NCBI GenBank assembly: GCA_000799755.1
Contig: JUHI01000001.1
Coordinates: 1,054,001-1,118,000 of the forward strand
DNA length: 64,000 nucleotides
Reading direction: 5' to 3'
From: Martinezella tropici
GTDB taxonomy: Bacteria > Pseudomonadota > Alphaproteobacteria > Rhizobiales > Rhizobiaceae
The notes under the pieces were generated by a model that was not told the origin of the DNA, ran no database searches, and saw only the letters and a list, made by a program, of their open reading frames with translations. Of the stretch, positions 63,606 to 64,000 are shown piece after piece (within the stretch, counting starts at the first letter, position 1; every line of letters starts with the position of its first letter). A program made the translations under genes and the position numbers.

Positions 63606-64000
63606 TCAATTCACCCTGAAAATAAAACCCATGCGCGAAATCAGAGCAATCATGCCGACCACTCCGATGATCAACCAAAAGTATGTTTTCCTGGCTTTAT
63701 CGTCGATGCGCGACACGGTTGCGCCACCCAGGGTAGTGTCAATAAAGCCCTGTTGGTTATAGTCGATACCGGAAAGTACCCGTCCATGCGGATCAACAAA
63801 TGCTGAAATGCCCGTGTTGGCGCTTCGAATCAGTGGCAACCCCTGCTCCACCGCCCTCACTCTTGCCTGCAGGAAATGCTGATATGGGCCGGGCGTGTCG
63901 CCGAACCAACCGTCATTCGTGACATTGAGGATGGCGTTGGCCTGGCGGATTTCCGATGCCATCTCGTTCGGGAAGATGATCTCGTAGCAGATCAGCGGAT
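63606..64000 (-). CDS. lnt: Apolipoprotein N-acyltransferase, C-terminal part (5' end outside window)
   Basis: The last 130 or so residues of Lnt, which adds the third acyl chain to lipoproteins in the inner membrane. The frame is open to the window end. The window edge shows PLICYEIIFPNE, containing the catalytic Cys and the following Glu, then NVTNDGWFGDTPGPYQHFLQARVRAVEQGLPLIRSANTG, and a final transmembrane helix (about the last 25 residues). Homologous to ActA, needed for acid tolerance in Sinorhizobium. The 148-base gap to the praR-like gene has no gene. Confidence 0.95.
   Translation of the reverse strand, partial: PLICYEIIFPNEMASEIRQANAILNVTNDGWFGDTPGPYQHFLQARVRAVEQGLPLIRSANTGISAFVDPHGRVLSGIDYNQQGFIDTTLGGATVSRIDDKARKTYFWLIIGVVGMIALISRMGFIFRVN

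Overview
The window looks like a chromosomal segment of a Rhizobium-group alphaproteobacterium (Rhizobium/Agrobacterium/Sinorhizobium lineage). Reasons: high GC with rhizobial codon use, a fructose ABC operon of the frcBCAK type with a divergent ROK regulator, an lnt–praR-like–metK–trmB run, a BA14K-domain protein, GC-rich palindromic intergenic mosaic repeats, a small RNA with CCUCCUCCC loops, and a ROSE-like leader before a small heat-shock gene. The species cannot be fixed from the sequence alone. I see no prophage, insertion sequence, CRISPR array or conjugative element; almost everything is housekeeping, sugar/nucleoside metabolism, or small regulator-plus-enzyme modules.

Layout. 1–5.6 kb: end of an osmoprotectant-type ABC permease, YciI-like and glyoxalase-fold proteins, a PRC-barrel protein, fadD behind a perfect TTGACGT-TT-ACGTCAA palindrome, and pgi. 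5.6–12.1 kb: a palindromic repeat, fructokinase, pyrE, a TetR/NmrA/DUF1772 module, a GGDEF protein and pyrC. 12.2–17.8 kb: frcK-frcA-frcC-frcB on the minus strand and, divergently, frcR plus a RbsD/FucU mutarotase. 18–21.3 kb: a proline-racemase-family enzyme (Ser/Cys form) with an atypical SDR, then an alpha/beta-hydrolase lipoprotein. 21.45–21.57 kb: an sRNA with three CCUCCUCCC hairpin loops. 21.8–30.2 kb: accessory redox enzymes and regulators (two aldo/keto reductases, TetR, MarR+MFS efflux, LysR, SDR, methyltransferase, BA14K).

30.5–43.5 kb: tRNA-Arg(ACG), a histidine kinase, a chemoreceptor, rpmH-rnpA-yidC, a secreted hydrolase and an AraC/GyrI regulator, engB, a FAS1–anti-sigma–ECF sigma cluster, and argB. 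43.7–50.7 kb: a lipocalin-like protein, a PEP-mutase-family enzyme, a HAD nucleotidase, a secreted EF-hand protein, a LOG-family protein, dapD, dapE and a membrane protein. 50.7–55.2 kb: truA-fmt-[PIN toxin/antitoxin]-def on the minus strand, with rmuC divergent. 55.3–59.7 kb: ribokinase, a Cache chemoreceptor and a nucleoside hydrolase. 59.9–64 kb: hsp20 with an RpoH-like promoter and ROSE-like thermometer, its DUF1150 partner, then trmB, metK, a PraR/PhrR-like regulator and the 3' part of lnt.

How genes work together: the frc locus imports and probably phosphorylates sugar, with Frk and Pgi nearby to feed fructose into central metabolism. Nucleoside hydrolase and ribokinase can salvage ribose from nucleosides. 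Fmt and Def act at opposite ends of formyl-methionine processing and have a toxin–antitoxin pair lodged between them. The most interesting signals are the triple-loop anti-Shine-Dalgarno-like sRNA, the TA module inside the def/fmt cluster, the FAS1–ECF linkage, the hsp20 thermometer, and the racemase-family/SDR pair with altered catalytic residues. All functional calls come from reading protein motifs by eye; no database search was run.
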